NCBI GenBank assembly: GCA_930367215.1 | Contig: OV884059.1 | Coordinates: 228,469,803 to 228,533,802 of the forward strand | Length of the DNA stretch: 64,000 bases | Direction: 5' to 3' | From: Pollenia angustigena | Lineage: Eukaryota; Arthropoda; Insecta; Diptera; Polleniidae | The notes under the pieces: model-generated | Database searches by the model: none | The model's input: only the letters and a program-made list of their open reading frames with translations | What the model was told of the DNA's origin: nothing | Position numbers and translations under genes: made by a program | Shown here: positions 63,639 through 64,000 of the stretch, piece after piece | How the letters are laid out: each line of letters starts with the position of its first letter | How positions within the stretch are numbered: position 1 is the stretch's first letter

Positions 63639-64000
63639 TAACCCTGCCTTTACACATGCAAGTAGTGGCATGCCACTGTTGTATACATATTATCAAAGAA
63701 AATTTGTTCGAAATAGTCGAATCTCATGCCATTAACTTTTGTGATTATACATGCCACTGCGAGTTCATTTGCAAAATGTCGTAGAAGCGTCAACTTGAGC
63801 AATTTTGTTTACTTCTCAAATTAAAAAAAAGTACCAGAAAACAAAATAGAGTTACCGAGTTAATCATAATAGCAAATTTTTTGGGAAATTTTTTCATTAA
63901 TTTATATTAGCATTATTTTAACGATATTAATGCTCTATTATTAACAAACTTGCTTTTATTTATGCGCGTTTTTAAAAAAATTAGTCATAATAATTCTTTA
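63639..64000. repeat. Host repeat copy B, uninterrupted, running off the window
   Basis: AACCCTGCCTTTACACATGC through AAGTAGTGGCATGCCACTGTTGTATACATATT and on to TTATGCGCGTTTTTA matches copy A (58484-62640) without the two hAT insertions. It provides the empty sites. Confidence 0.85.

Noticed and set aside
53063..64000. Further transferrin exons downstream
   Set aside because: I searched for a frame continuing from ...DDVIFK into a DST-like block and Cys-rich C-lobe text and found none; the rest probably lies beyond the window.

Overview
This is AT-rich nuclear DNA from an insect, most likely a higher fly (Diptera, possibly a calyptrate such as a blowfly or housefly relative). The evidence is short GT-AG introns, ATAC/ACAT microsatellites, dipteran-type interspersed repeats ending in ...GGGTATAAAAA, Jockey- and LOA/I-like LINEs, Helitrons, and one fly-type host gene. 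Most of the 64 kb is a deeply nested graveyard of mobile elements. The species is inferred from style, not from a match.

The one convincing host gene is the start of a divergent transferrin-family gene (52043-53062, plus strand, two exons), which continues past 53062 through an intron full of repeats and probably out of the window. A second intact three-exon gene (17819-18723) encodes a Myb/SANT-like DNA-binding protein. It sits beside a decayed PIF/Harbinger transposase (19860-20130, minus), so the pair looks like a two-gene Harbinger element in which only the DNA-binding partner survives.

The most striking object is a broken gene on the minus strand from 43232 down to 23578. Its pieces read in order: an acidic N-terminus at 43.2 kb, Cys-motif segments at 36.9-36.2 kb, a YSD/GHTH segment at 24.8-24.4 kb and an acidic C-terminus ending in a stop at 23.58 kb. 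Together they resemble an insect repetitive protein family that looks like a DDE-type transposase. The pieces are pushed apart by later insertions, including an 11.4-kb interval (24820-36230) bounded by matched inverted repeats. A second damaged member lies on the plus strand at 32960-35045 and is itself split by a hAT element.

Layout: 0.5-2.1 kb dipteran interspersed repeat carrying a 231-bp MITE; 3.45-5.44 kb four-level nest of CAAGGCGAATT elements; 7-16 kb scattered MITEs; 17.8-20.3 kb Harbinger pair; 21.1-22.3 kb element built of reiterated GAAATAACNCCC words; 23.6-43.2 kb exploded gene and its insertions; 45.4-48.2 kb Helitron with a ~117-bp array; 48.4-50.4 kb hAT and CAAGG elements; 52-53 kb transferrin-like gene; 53.3-57.5 kb palindromic element and Helitron in its intron or downstream; 58.5-62.3 kb two hATs inserted 18 bp apart in one host repeat, whose uninterrupted copy starts at 63.64 kb.

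Two themes recur. Many elements have 8-bp target duplications and hAT-type ends (CAGGG, TAGGG, CAGTG, CAAGG), and most of the larger ones carry a private short word repeated just inside their ends. Many small palindromic MITEs have 3-bp TAA/TTA or CAG/CTG duplications, as expected for PIF/Harbinger mobilisation. Coordinates of element ends come from reading inverted repeats and duplications by eye.
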